A DNA stretch of 10,402 nt from Deltaproteobacteria bacterium (lineage in GTDB: Bacteria; Desulfobacterota; Desulfomonilia; UBA1062), in assembly GCA_003643935.1 (NCBI GenBank), contig QMLJ01000015.1, forward strand, positions 1-10,402, read 5' to 3'. The first letter of the stretch is position 1; each line of letters opens with the position of its first letter. Shown piece by piece: positions 1 to 6,854 of the stretch. Both the position numbers and the translations under genes were made by a program. Below the pieces are notes generated by a model. The model did not search any database and was not told the origin of the DNA. It was given only the letters and a program-made list of their open reading frames with translations.

Positions 1-69
1 AGAGCAGAAAGAATATCTTACATCATGGAACATGGGCACATAATTGCTTGGCCTCTTGCCCTGGTTTGA
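1..69 (+). CDS. Possible 3' tail of an unrecognised upstream gene (partial)
   Basis: One plus-strand frame is open from the left edge to a TGA at 67-69. It would encode 22 residues, including the segment YIMEHGHIIAWPLALV. The codons resemble those of the downstream genes, and the orientation matches the methionine synthase genes, so this could be the end of an upstream member of the same cluster. I do not recognise the family and the fragment is too short to assign. A second plus frame is also open here, to a TGA at 171-173, but its Cys- and His-rich translation is less protein-like. Confidence 0.35.
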   Translation, partial: RAERISYIMEHGHIIAWPLALV

Positions 70-175
70 GCATGCATGAGATCATGAAAACGTTTCATAC
101 GGAGCCCAGTGCATATTCAACGGATCTATCTTGTATCCTCAGTGCCAAGGGCTTTGGTATTACATATGTGTGATT

Positions 176-256
176 AGGAGGGGCAGGGGAATAATGGAAT
201 TTATACCTATCCTCAGAGCTTTAACATGGAAGACACGCGATACTTTCATAATATAA
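176..256 (+). promoter_or_regulatory. Strong Shine-Dalgarno and 20-codon ORF overlapping the next gene's start
   Basis: AGGAGGGG at 176-183, followed by a second purine run at 185-190, is the best ribosome-binding sequence in the region. It precedes ATG 194, not the downstream gene. ATG 194 opens a 20-codon ORF (starting MEFIPILRAL) that ends at TAA 254-256. It overlaps, in another frame, the first codons of the activation-domain gene (ATG 226) and stops 5 nt before an in-frame internal ATG at 262. ATG 226 and ATG 262 have no good SD of their own. Reading this as a leader ORF with translational coupling is inference; the alternatives are chance or a frameshift near the N-terminus. Confidence 0.3.
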
Positions 257-852
257 TCATAATGCCCCCCAGGGACTTGATATACGCAAGGCTTGGTTAC
301 AGGAGAGGGAAAACCAAGGTGGATGATAGGCAAAAGGAAGAGATAGAAAGGGCCATAGAGCAAGCACAGTCTTTCATGGAGCTCAAGGGGGCGGCAAAGA
401 GAATCCGGATAGAGAAAATCACCTCAAGTGAGGTAGTACTGGCTCAAGGCATCACCTTTGACAGTAGGCAACTCTCATCCATGCTCAAGGATAGCAACGA
501 AGCATTGCTCATGGCCGCAACAGCGGGCAATAGGATAATGCAGGCAATAAAGGTCGAGTCCGACTCTGGTAACCTGACTCGGGCGGTCATACTCGATGCA
601 GTGGCAAGCGAGACGACAGACAAGGTACTTGACTGGATCTCATCTTTTTACAAGCAGGAACTAGTACGCCAAGGCCTAAACCTTACATCAAGACGTTACT
701 CCGCAGGTTATGGAGACCTGGATCTCAAGCATCAGAAGACTATATACGATACCTTAGGCCTCAACAGGCTGGGTGTCAAGATTACGGATAGCTATATACT
801 AATACCCGAGAAATCTGTCACAGCAATTGCAGGTATAAGACAAGCGGCATAG
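226..852 (+). CDS. Stand-alone methionine synthase reactivation-domain protein (Met_synt_B12-like)
   Basis: This 208-residue cytosolic protein resembles the C-terminal activation domain of cobalamin-dependent methionine synthase. That domain binds S-adenosylmethionine and permits reductive remethylation when the cofactor oxidises to cob(II)alamin. The clearest signature is RYSAGYGD at residues 157-164, corresponding to the SAM-binding R-x-x-x-G-Y segment of MetH. It is followed by a LGLNRLGVKITDSYILIPEK stretch (about 178-197) that matches the MetH pattern in which the enzyme's C-terminus contacts SAM. An N-terminal LGYRRGKT motif sits near residues 23-30. The gene lies 38 nt upstream of a metH that lacks exactly this domain, so the two products should form one functional enzyme. 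Split forms are known, for example in Thermotoga. ATG 226 is chosen because the FHNI segment before residue 13 looks like native N-terminus. ATG 262 is the alternative; neither has a convincing SD. Confidence 0.85.
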   Translation: MEDTRYFHNIIIMPPRDLIYARLGYRRGKTKVDDRQKEEIERAIEQAQSFMELKGAAKRIRIEKITSSEVVLAQGITFDSRQLSSMLKDSNEALLMAATAGNRIMQAIKVESDSGNLTRAVILDAVASETTDKVLDWISSFYKQELVRQGLNLTSRRYSAGYGDLDLKHQKTIYDTLGLNRLGVKITDSYILIPEKSVTAIAGIRQAA

Positions 853-890
853 ATGTTTATGGTATTCCAGTCTCTTAAAAGGTAGATAAA

Positions 891-3290
891 ATGGATGCAA
901 AAAAACGTATATTATCTATCATTGAGAAAAGAGTACTTATCCTAGATGGTGCAACAGGCACTGAACTCCAGAGAAGGGGTATGCCACAGGGTGCATGCCC
1001 TGAACAATGGTGCATGGAAAACCAGGGTATCATCAAATCCATACACAAAGACTACATGATGGCTGGATCCGATGTAGTCTACACCTGTACATTCGGTGCA
1101 AACCGAGTAAAGCTAAGCCAATACGACTCATTTAATATACAGGCAACAAACCGAAAACTCGCTGAGCTGGCCAGGGATGCTGTTGGAGAAAACATGCTTA
1201 TTGCAGGTGATATAGGGCCAACAGGTAGATTTGTGCAACCCTTTGGTGACCTAGAATTTGAAGAGGCCGTAGATATATTCAAGGAGCAGGTGAAGGGATT
1301 ACTCGAGGGGTCTGTTGACCTCTTCATCATAGAGACACAGATGGACATACAGGAGGCAAGGGCAGCCCTTATCGCGGTGAAAGAGACATGCGACAAGTTC
1401 ACCATGGTAACCATGACTTACGAGGAAGGGGGCCGCACATTAAACGGCACGGATCCAGTAAGTGCACTGGTCACCCTCGAGAGTCTGGGTGCAGATGCAG
1501 TTGGATGTAATTGTTCCACAGGTCCAGAGGGGATGATTCCTTACATAGAGGCAATGAAACCCCACGCGAGTGTACCCCTTGTAGCAAAACCGAATGCAGG
1601 CATGCCTAGGCTAGTCAACAACAAGACGGTCTTTGATATGAAGCCCGAGACATTTGCATCTTTCGGCAGGGCATTCCTTAAGGCAGGGGTTAACATCCTT
1701 GGCGGATGCTGCGGTACAAGGCCAGGGCATATAAAGTCCCTTACAGGTGTACTGGATGGTAAAAGACCCAGGCCTCCAAGAAAAAAGGCAATCAGTGCCT
1801 TGAGTTCGGCCAGGAAGTCCGTGATACTGGGCATAGGTAGCCCTCTGGTAATAATAGGTGAACGTATTAATCCAACTGGTAAAAAGGACCTTCAGAAAGA
1901 GCTAATCAAGGGAAAGACCACTATAGTACTCGGGCTTGCCAGGGAACAGGAGGAAAAGGGCGCATCTTTATTAGACATTAACGTTGGTATGCCTGATATT
2001 GACGAGGCCGAAACCCTAAAAAGGGTCATCTATGCACTTTCACCCTTGATATCTTCTCCCCTTGTAATAGACTCCTCCAGCATCGAGGCAATCGAGACGG
2101 CCTTAAGAATATACCCTGGCAGGGCAATGGTAAATTCCATATCAGGCGAGACGCACAAGATAGAAAGGCTATTACCCTTGGCAAAGAAGTACGGCGCCAT
2201 GTTTATACTTCTACCGCTTACAGACAAAGAACTGCCTGCCACATCAAGAAGGAGAAAAGAGATAATAAAGGATATATTGGGAAGGGCTCAAGAAATAGGG
2301 GTTGACAAGTCAGACATAGTGGTCGACGGGCTCACCATGACGGTCTCCGCCAGTCCTGGTTCAGCAAAAGAGACCCTTGAGACCATAAGGTGGTGCACAC
2401 GCTCTCAGAAACTCTTAACAGTGGTAGGCCTTTCCAACATCTCTTTTGGACTTCCTCAGAGAAAATGGGTAAATTCCGCCTTTCTTGCAATGGCAATACA
2501 CTCAGGCCTTTCAATGGCCATTGCAAATCCGTCAAGCACAGAACTTATGGCCATAAAAATGGCGAGTGACGTGCTGACGCAAAGAGACAAAGATGCCAGC
2601 CTTTTCATCTCCTATTTTGCGACATCTGATCAATCCTCTGGTCAGAAGCCCGTAGCAAAGGAAGAAGCCTCACCTGCCCAGAACGTTTACATGTCTGTAC
2701 TGGAGGGTAACAGGGAGGGTATAATTGATCATTTAGACAAGGCAATCGCCGCTGGCATGGATGCATACAAGCTGGTGAATGAAATCATGATCCCTGCTAT
2801 CATGGAGGTAGGAGACATGTTTGACAGGAAAGAATACTTCCTTCCGCAGCTCATCGCCAGCGCCGAGGCCATGAAAAAAGGCTTTGAGCACCTGAAGCCT
2901 TTATTAGAAGAACTCACTAGCCAAGAGAAAGGAACTATCGTTCTTGCAACAGTAAAGGGAGACATACACGACATAGGCAAAAACATAGTTGCACTCATGT
3001 TAAGAAACCACGGGTTCAAGGTTATAGACCTGGGAAAGGACGTGGCAAAAGAGGAGATCATAAAGGCAATAAAGAAGTATAACCCGCTTGTAGTAGGCTT
3101 ATCGGCACTCATGACCACCACCATGGTAAACATGAGGGACGTGATAGAACTTGCCAGGAGGCATGGGCTCAACTGCAAGTTTATCGTGGGTGGTGCAGTG
3201 GTCACAAGGGCATACGCAGATTCCATAGGCGCAGTTTACGCAAAGGATGCAGTTGAGGCTGCTCGCGTGGCAGAAAGGCTTTCATCCTAG
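891..3290 (+). CDS. metH: Cobalamin-dependent methionine synthase, catalytic part without activation domain
   Basis: The protein transfers the methyl group of methyltetrahydrofolate to homocysteine through cobalamin, giving methionine in the cytosol. Three modules are visible in 799 residues. Residues about 10-295 are the homocysteine methyltransferase barrel, with zinc ligands Cys208 (in GCNCSTGPEG) and Cys273-Cys274 (in GGCCGTRPGH). Residues about 315-565 are the pterin-binding barrel, with GERINPTG (from 323), DINVG, VIDSSS and GLSNISFGLPQR. After a linker rich in Ser, Gln and Ala, residues about 596-680 form the four-helix cap, and 685-799 the B12 Rossmann domain with DIHDIG (D691, cobalt ligand His693) and GLSALMTTTM. 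Full-length MetH is about 1,200 residues; the missing C-terminal activation domain is encoded just upstream. An AAAAGG sequence a few bases before the ATG supports the start. All key residues are present, so the enzyme should be active. Confidence 0.95.
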   Translation: MDAKKRILSIIEKRVLILDGATGTELQRRGMPQGACPEQWCMENQGIIKSIHKDYMMAGSDVVYTCTFGANRVKLSQYDSFNIQATNRKLAELARDAVGENMLIAGDIGPTGRFVQPFGDLEFEEAVDIFKEQVKGLLEGSVDLFIIETQMDIQEARAALIAVKETCDKFTMVTMTYEEGGRTLNGTDPVSALVTLESLGADAVGCNCSTGPEGMIPYIEAMKPHASVPLVAKPNAGMPRLVNNKTVFDMKPETFASFGRAFLKAGVNILGGCCGTRPGHIKSLTGVLDGKRPRPPRKKAISALSSARKSVILGIGSPLVIIGERINPTGKKDLQKELIKGKTTIVLGLAREQEEKGASLLDINVGMPDIDEAETLKRVIYALSPLISSPLVIDSSSIEAIETALRIYPGRAMVNSISGETHKIERLLPLAKKYGAMFILLPLTDKELPATSRRRKEIIKDILGRAQEIGVDKSDIVVDGLTMTVSASPGSAKETLETIRWCTRSQKLLTVVGLSNISFGLPQRKWVNSAFLAMAIHSGLSMAIANPSSTELMAIKMASDVLTQRDKDASLFISYFATSDQSSGQKPVAKEEASPAQNVYMSVLEGNREGIIDHLDKAIAAGMDAYKLVNEIMIPAIMEVGDMFDRKEYFLPQLIASAEAMKKGFEHLKPLLEELTSQEKGTIVLATVKGDIHDIGKNIVALMLRNHGFKVIDLGKDVAKEEIIKAIKKYNPLVVGLSALMTTTMVNMRDVIELARRHGLNCKFIVGGAVVTRAYADSIGAVYAKDAVEAARVAERLSS

Positions 3291-3360
3291 GGACCCACGC
3301 TGTAATCGACCCTTCCAGGGGGGTACTATGTTCGTTCCGGGTTCCAGTATGCATTGAAAA

Positions 3361-3383
3361 AGGCCTTTTCATGGCCTATTTAA
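3361..3383 (+). terminator. Weak candidate intrinsic terminator after metH
   Basis: AGGCC and GGCCT (3361-3365 and 3373-3377) can pair around a 7-nt loop. They are preceded by an A-run and followed by the AT-rich ATTTAAT. The stem is only 5 bp and the T-tract is interrupted, so termination would be inefficient or rho-assisted. Its place between the metH stop codon and the next operon's promoter is what a terminator would have. Confidence 0.4.
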
Positions 3384-3401
3384 TATTAGAGAATTAATGA
3401 T

Positions 3402-3432
3402 TTGCTGTTACATTTATTAAAGGTAATATAAT
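3402..3432 (+). promoter_or_regulatory. Putative sigma-70-type promoter of the HTH-EIIA/ClC/USP operon
   Basis: A perfect TATAAT lies at 3427-3432. A partial -35 (TTGCTG, 3402-3407, four of six matches to TTGACA) sits 19 nt upstream, a slightly long spacer. Transcription would begin near 3439, leaving a leader of about 29 nt that still contains the GGAG at 3455-3458. The -10 box is embedded in a palindrome, suggesting repression at this site. Confidence 0.5.
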
Positions 3433-3438
3433 TACCTT
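3420..3438. promoter_or_regulatory. 19-bp perfect palindrome over the -10 box (candidate operator)
   Basis: AAGGTAAT-ATA-ATTACCTT has perfect 8-bp arms around a 3-bp centre. The symmetry ends abruptly at both sides, and the element overlaps the TATAAT box. It lacks the GC-rich stem and T-tract of a terminator, so a dimeric DNA-binding protein site is the more natural reading. The first gene downstream encodes a helix-turn-helix protein, which makes autoregulation the simplest hypothesis. That link is inferred. Confidence 0.5.
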
Positions 3439-3467
3439 ATTCCTTCTACATGCTGGAGCATGAAGAT

Positions 3468-4163
3468 ATGAACCTTAGCACACGGGAAGTTGCAAGATTA
3501 CTGGACATGCCAGAGGAGACCATACAGCGGTGGATCCGCAAAGGTAGCCTGCCTGCAGTCGAAATCAAAGGTCAATACATGGTAAGGGAACACGACCTAA
3601 AGAGATGGGCGGACATGCATCATATAGTCCTGAACGAGAGCCCAAAAGATTCAAGGCAAGGACCTGAACCTAAAGACATCAGCATCTTCAAGGCCATGCA
3701 GAGAGGAGGGGTGTTTTACGGGATAAAGGGGAATAACGTAAAAGAGGTCCTTGAAGATATGGTCAGGGTTGTAACGCTACCTGAGAATCTGGACAGGAAT
3801 ATGCTCTTAGAGCTCCTGCTGGAACGAGAAAAATTGGCATCCACAGGCATCGGCGAGGGTATAGCCATACCTCATCCCCGCACAATGCCGGAAGGTATCC
3901 TTAAATTACCTATAATAAGCACGTGCTTCCTAGAAAAAGAAGTGGATTACAATGCAATTGACGCCAAACCCGTATTTGTCCTTTTCATGATGATAAGTCC
4001 CAGCATAAAGGTTCACCTGGAAATGCTCTCAAGGCTGAGTTTTTGCCTTAGAGACCGAGATTTTATCCGCTTTCTCAAGAAAAGTCCCGGTGAAGATGAT
4101 CTATTGAAAAGGGTTAAGGTAATGGAAGAAAGACTTAAACCAGCTTCTACCACCGAGCCTTGA
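3468..4163 (+). CDS. Helix-turn-helix DNA-binding protein fused to a PTS EIIA (nitrogen/fructose-type) domain
   Basis: The 231-residue protein has two parts. Residues 1-53 form a MerR/excisionase-type helix-turn-helix (LSTREVARLLDMPEETIQRW, then a wing-like segment). Residues about 72-220 are a PTS EIIA domain of the nitrogen/fructose (PtsN-like) type. The phosphorylatable histidine is His136 in GIAIPHPR, the conserved EIIA context, so the domain should accept phosphate from an HPr-like donor. No EIIB, EIIC, EI or HPr gene is in the window, so a regulatory role is more likely than sugar uptake. I chose ATG 3468 over ATG 3450 because GGAG (3455-3458) lies 9 nt upstream of it, while 3450 has no SD and would leave almost no leader. 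The stop is 7 nt before the ClC gene, implying co-transcription. DNA binding and the target are inferred; the upstream palindrome is the obvious candidate. Confidence 0.85.
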   Translation: MNLSTREVARLLDMPEETIQRWIRKGSLPAVEIKGQYMVREHDLKRWADMHHIVLNESPKDSRQGPEPKDISIFKAMQRGGVFYGIKGNNVKEVLEDMVRVVTLPENLDRNMLLELLLEREKLASTGIGEGIAIPHPRTMPEGILKLPIISTCFLEKEVDYNAIDAKPVFVLFMMISPSIKVHLEMLSRLSFCLRDRDFIRFLKKSPGEDDLLKRVKVMEERLKPASTTEP

Positions 4164-4170
4164 ACAAGCC

Positions 4171-5889
4171 ATGAGCAAAGGTATTAAATTTTCACCAAGG
4201 TATGTTTTCTACTCCTTGGACGAGCGATTGCAGCTAATCATCATAGGGGCAATCGTGGGTATCTTTGGAGGCCTTGCATCTGTTGCTCTTAACAGGTCAT
4301 TAAGGTACTTTTCTAACATCTCCCATCCAATGCGGCATCTCTGGTATGCCCCTTTGCTGCCTGCAATAGGGGCTGCACTATCAGCCTTCTTTCTCAGGCA
4401 AGTGGTAAGGGACCTTGGAGCCCATAGTGTACCAGAGGTCATATATAGCATATCCAGAAAGGGTGGCCTCTTGAGGTTACGAACAAGCTTCTCGCGTCTT
4501 GTATCTGGTTTCCTGACCATAGCAAGCGGGGGTTCTGCAGGCCCAGAGGCCCCTGTTGTCATAAGCGGAGCAAGCATAGGGTCCAACATAGGGACCATGT
4601 TCAATCTAAGGGACCGGCAGAGGGAGGTCATCGTTGGTTGCGGTGCAGCCGCTGCAATAGCATCCATATTCAATGCCCCTTTCGCAGGTATTGCGTTCTC
4701 TCTAGAGGTCATACTGGGAGAATGGACCACTATAAACCTTGTACCCATTGCCATAGCATCGGTTGTAGGTACAGAGGTGAGCAGAATCCTACAGGGCAAC
4801 CAGATCCCCTTCCATCACCGCATATTTCACTCAGGAACACCGGATCTTGTGGCTTGCATTGGGCTAGCCGTTCTGACAGCCTTTGGATCCGTCATGCTCA
4901 TCCGTCTATTAAAAGTGACCGAGTCACATTCCAAGAAGGTCACATCTGTTTTCTGGTTAAGGGCCGCTCTAGGTGGCCTTATCGTGGGTACAATAGGCCT
5001 TTATCTGCCACAGGTACTGGGCGAAGGCTATGAGGTTATAAGAAGGGTCATTGGCGAGCAATACTCACCAGGTATAGCAATCTCAGGCCTTGCCGCCCTG
5101 GGCAAGATTGTTGCTACATCGCTTACAATAGGGAGTGGTGGCTCGGGGGGTCTCTTTGCTCCGTGCCTGGTCATAGGTAGCCTCACCGGGCTTTTTTACC
5201 AGTCCACCATTGCATCTGTATTCCCTTCCATCACATGGGCAGGCGAGAGCTATTTTGCATTACTTGGAATGGCAGGCGTTCTAAGCAGCGTACTCCAGGC
5301 ACCCCTTACCGGTATATTCCTTGTCGTAGAGATAACGGGTGGTTACGAGTTTATTGTACCAGTGGTACTTGTATCCGTGATATCGGCTACAATAAGCCAT
5401 TACTTTGAACCTTTCTCCGTGTATCATCAGGAATTGATTACACGCGGCGAGTTGCTAAGGCCACGTACAGATGCAAGGGTGCTGGCAGAGTTGAATGTCA
5501 TGGAACTACTAGAAAAAGACTGCATGCTGGTGTATCCTGAGATGAGGCTCAAGGAGTTTGTCTCCATTGTCCAGCGCTCCCACAGAAATTACTTCCCGGT
5601 AGTGGATTCAAAGTCAGGCGATTTCCTAGGCATGATACACCTAGATGACGTGAGACCTTACCTGTTCAATACAGGTCTCCACGACACGGTGATAGTCGGG
5701 GAGATAATGAATGCAAATGTGCATACAGTATCCCCGGATGATGAGCTAACAGAAATAATAACAGTCTTCGACCGAGAACACTCTTGGAGCTTGCCTGTTG
5801 TCCAGGACGGAAAGTTCCTCGGGCTTATATCAAAGGCAACTCTCATGGATCATTACAGGAAAGAGCTCATCATCCAGGAAGAAAAATAA
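4171..5889 (+). CDS. ClC-family chloride channel/transporter with C-terminal CBS pair
   Basis: This 572-residue membrane protein combines a ClC anion-transport core (about 20-410) with two CBS domains (about 440-565) that may bind adenine nucleotides and gate it. ClC landmarks are in order: GAHSVPE (Ser86, selectivity segment), GSAGPEAP with the gating glutamate E126 (the usual GREGP is changed to GPEAP), FNAPFAGIAFSLEV, GSGGLFAPCLVIG, and EITGGYEF with the chloride-coordinating tyrosine Y392. At the position of the internal proton glutamate of the E. coli exchanger, Val180 follows E179, as in channel-type members. The protein may therefore be a channel or use another proton route. It is 7 nt downstream of the EIIA gene and 18 nt upstream of a universal-stress-type gene. 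The anion (chloride, nitrate, other) cannot be read from the sequence. Confidence 0.92.
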   Translation: MSKGIKFSPRYVFYSLDERLQLIIIGAIVGIFGGLASVALNRSLRYFSNISHPMRHLWYAPLLPAIGAALSAFFLRQVVRDLGAHSVPEVIYSISRKGGLLRLRTSFSRLVSGFLTIASGGSAGPEAPVVISGASIGSNIGTMFNLRDRQREVIVGCGAAAAIASIFNAPFAGIAFSLEVILGEWTTINLVPIAIASVVGTEVSRILQGNQIPFHHRIFHSGTPDLVACIGLAVLTAFGSVMLIRLLKVTESHSKKVTSVFWLRAALGGLIVGTIGLYLPQVLGEGYEVIRRVIGEQYSPGIAISGLAALGKIVATSLTIGSGGSGGLFAPCLVIGSLTGLFYQSTIASVFPSITWAGESYFALLGMAGVLSSVLQAPLTGIFLVVEITGGYEFIVPVVLVSVISATISHYFEPFSVYHQELITRGELLRPRTDARVLAELNVMELLEKDCMLVYPEMRLKEFVSIVQRSHRNYFPVVDSKSGDFLGMIHLDDVRPYLFNTGLHDTVIVGEIMNANVHTVSPDDELTEIITVFDREHSWSLPVVQDGKFLGLISKATLMDHYRKELIIQEEK

Positions 5890-5892
5890 AAC

Positions 5893-5898
5893 AGGAGG
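5893..5898 (+). promoter_or_regulatory. Ribosome binding site deciding the universal-stress gene start
   Basis: AGGAGG lies 3 nt after the ClC stop codon. ATG 5908 is 9 nt downstream and in-frame GTG 5905 is 6 nt downstream. Both are acceptable; ATG is preferred for codon strength. Confidence 0.7.
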
Positions 5899-5907
5899 GT
5901 TTGAGTG

Positions 5908-6735
5908 ATGAAAAACCAGTTACTCCATGTCTTCAGAAACACACCTTTCGGCAGAGAGACTCTTCTGAACTCAGTTTATTTCTGCAAGACGACAAAGACA
6001 CCCATAAGTGTATACATACCTGAGTTCCCACAATTCTTGATGTACTTTGAGAAAGAGATCGTAACAGTCGACCTGGACAGGGCATTCCTTAGAGATCCAG
6101 ATACAGCAAGGGAGCATGCAGAAGAAATCATAAGATCCCAGGGACTTAAGCCAAACTTCTTTAGCCCAAAAAAGTTTACCGCTTCCACCCTTCCAGACAT
6201 ACCTGTAGATTTCAAATACATGACCTGCCCGAGGACAATAAGCAATCTCTCCACCAAGGTAAGCCTGGGCTACATAGGTCCAAGGGTCAGAAATATAATA
6301 AAAAATGCATCTTTCCCGGTACTTATACCCACGCAGGTATACAAGGAATGGAAAAGCATTACAGTATTCTTTGGTGGTTCGGCAAACGCAGTTAATGCAT
6401 TCAAGGAGGGATTAAAGATAAGCCAGATTTCCGGCCTAGACTTGACACTCTTTACAGAGATAGAGGATCCATACTCTGAGGAAGACTACAGGAATATACT
6501 TAGGCAAAACATGCTCTACGATGAGATTGAAAAAGGAAATGTGAACTGGCAATTCTTTGATAAGGGTAAACTCTTAGAGGACCTCTACAGCGTTCCCCAC
6601 GATGCACTTATAGTTGTAGGGGCTTACGGCCATGGGCTTATAAAAGAACTCTTCTTCGGCAGTACCTTGGAGACCATACAATCGGTACTTCCCAACAGCA
6701 TGGTAATAGTGGGGCCCAACTACTTGGAGTCTTGA
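5908..6735 (+). CDS. Tandem universal stress protein (UspA-type), N-terminal half degenerate
   Basis: The 275-residue soluble protein is about twice the length of a single Usp domain. The C-terminal half (about 150-275) has the Usp fold pattern, ending in VVGAYGHG...FFGST. This fits the ATP-binding motif G-2x-G-9x-G-[S/T], with G238, G241, G251 and S252, and is followed by VLPNSMVIVGP, the usual last strand. The N-terminal half (about 1-145) ends in a similar strand (SFPVLIP) but lacks the full glycine motif, so it probably does not bind nucleotide. The gene is 18 nt after the ClC gene and last in the operon before a strong terminator. Usp proteins often bind or regulate membrane transporters, and some ClC proteins carry Usp-like domains. 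A regulatory role for the ClC partner is plausible but unproven. GTG 5905 is an alternative start. Confidence 0.8.
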   Translation: MKNQLLHVFRNTPFGRETLLNSVYFCKTTKTPISVYIPEFPQFLMYFEKEIVTVDLDRAFLRDPDTAREHAEEIIRSQGLKPNFFSPKKFTASTLPDIPVDFKYMTCPRTISNLSTKVSLGYIGPRVRNIIKNASFPVLIPTQVYKEWKSITVFFGGSANAVNAFKEGLKISQISGLDLTLFTEIEDPYSEEDYRNILRQNMLYDEIEKGNVNWQFFDKGKLLEDLYSVPHDALIVVGAYGHGLIKELFFGSTLETIQSVLPNSMVIVGPNYLES

Positions 6736-6759
6736 ATTGCAATATCTCGAGTACGGTTC

Positions 6760-6789
6760 TTGACATAGGCCAGTGATTGAGTTTATAGT
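6760..6789 (+). promoter_or_regulatory. Strong sigma-70-type promoter for greA
   Basis: A perfect TTGACA at 6760-6765 is followed, after 18 nt, by TATAGT at 6784-6789 (five of six matches to TATAAT). The predicted start site is near 6796, at the first bases of the terminator hairpin and about 60 nt before the greA ATG. It is the best promoter-like match I noticed in the window. Confidence 0.65.
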
Positions 6790-6794
6790 TACAT

Positions 6795-6835
6795 AAGGAT
6801 ACCGGTGTTTTCTGTCGGTGTCCTTTTATTATTTT
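6795..6835 (+). terminator. Intrinsic terminator ending the ClC/USP operon, also at the 5' end of the greA transcript
   Basis: AAGGATACCG (6795-6804) pairs with CGGTGTCCTT (6816-6825), a 10-bp stem with one T-G wobble and an 11-nt loop. TTTTATTATTTT begins at 6824 at the foot of the stem. This is a convincing rho-independent terminator for transcription arriving from the stress-protein gene. The greA promoter's predicted start falls at the base of the 5' arm, so greA transcripts would also carry the hairpin, and some may stop there. Confidence 0.75.
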
Positions 6836-6854
6836 GAATCCGGAGGCAAAAAAA

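Noticed and set aside
3..173. Second open plus-strand frame at the left edge, to TGA 171-173
   Set aside because: The translation is rich in Cys, His and Ser, resembles no known protein tail and lacks the codon pattern of neighbouring genes.
3328..3357. Nine-codon ORF after a G-rich stretch between metH and the EIIA operon
   Set aside because: It is too short and lies upstream of the predicted promoter and after the metH stop. Nothing indicates translation.
6834..6854. Extended greA start at TTG 6834
   Set aside because: It would place the GGAGG ribosome-binding site inside the coding region. ATG 6855 has ideal spacing and gives the usual GreA length with Asp41/Glu44 numbering.
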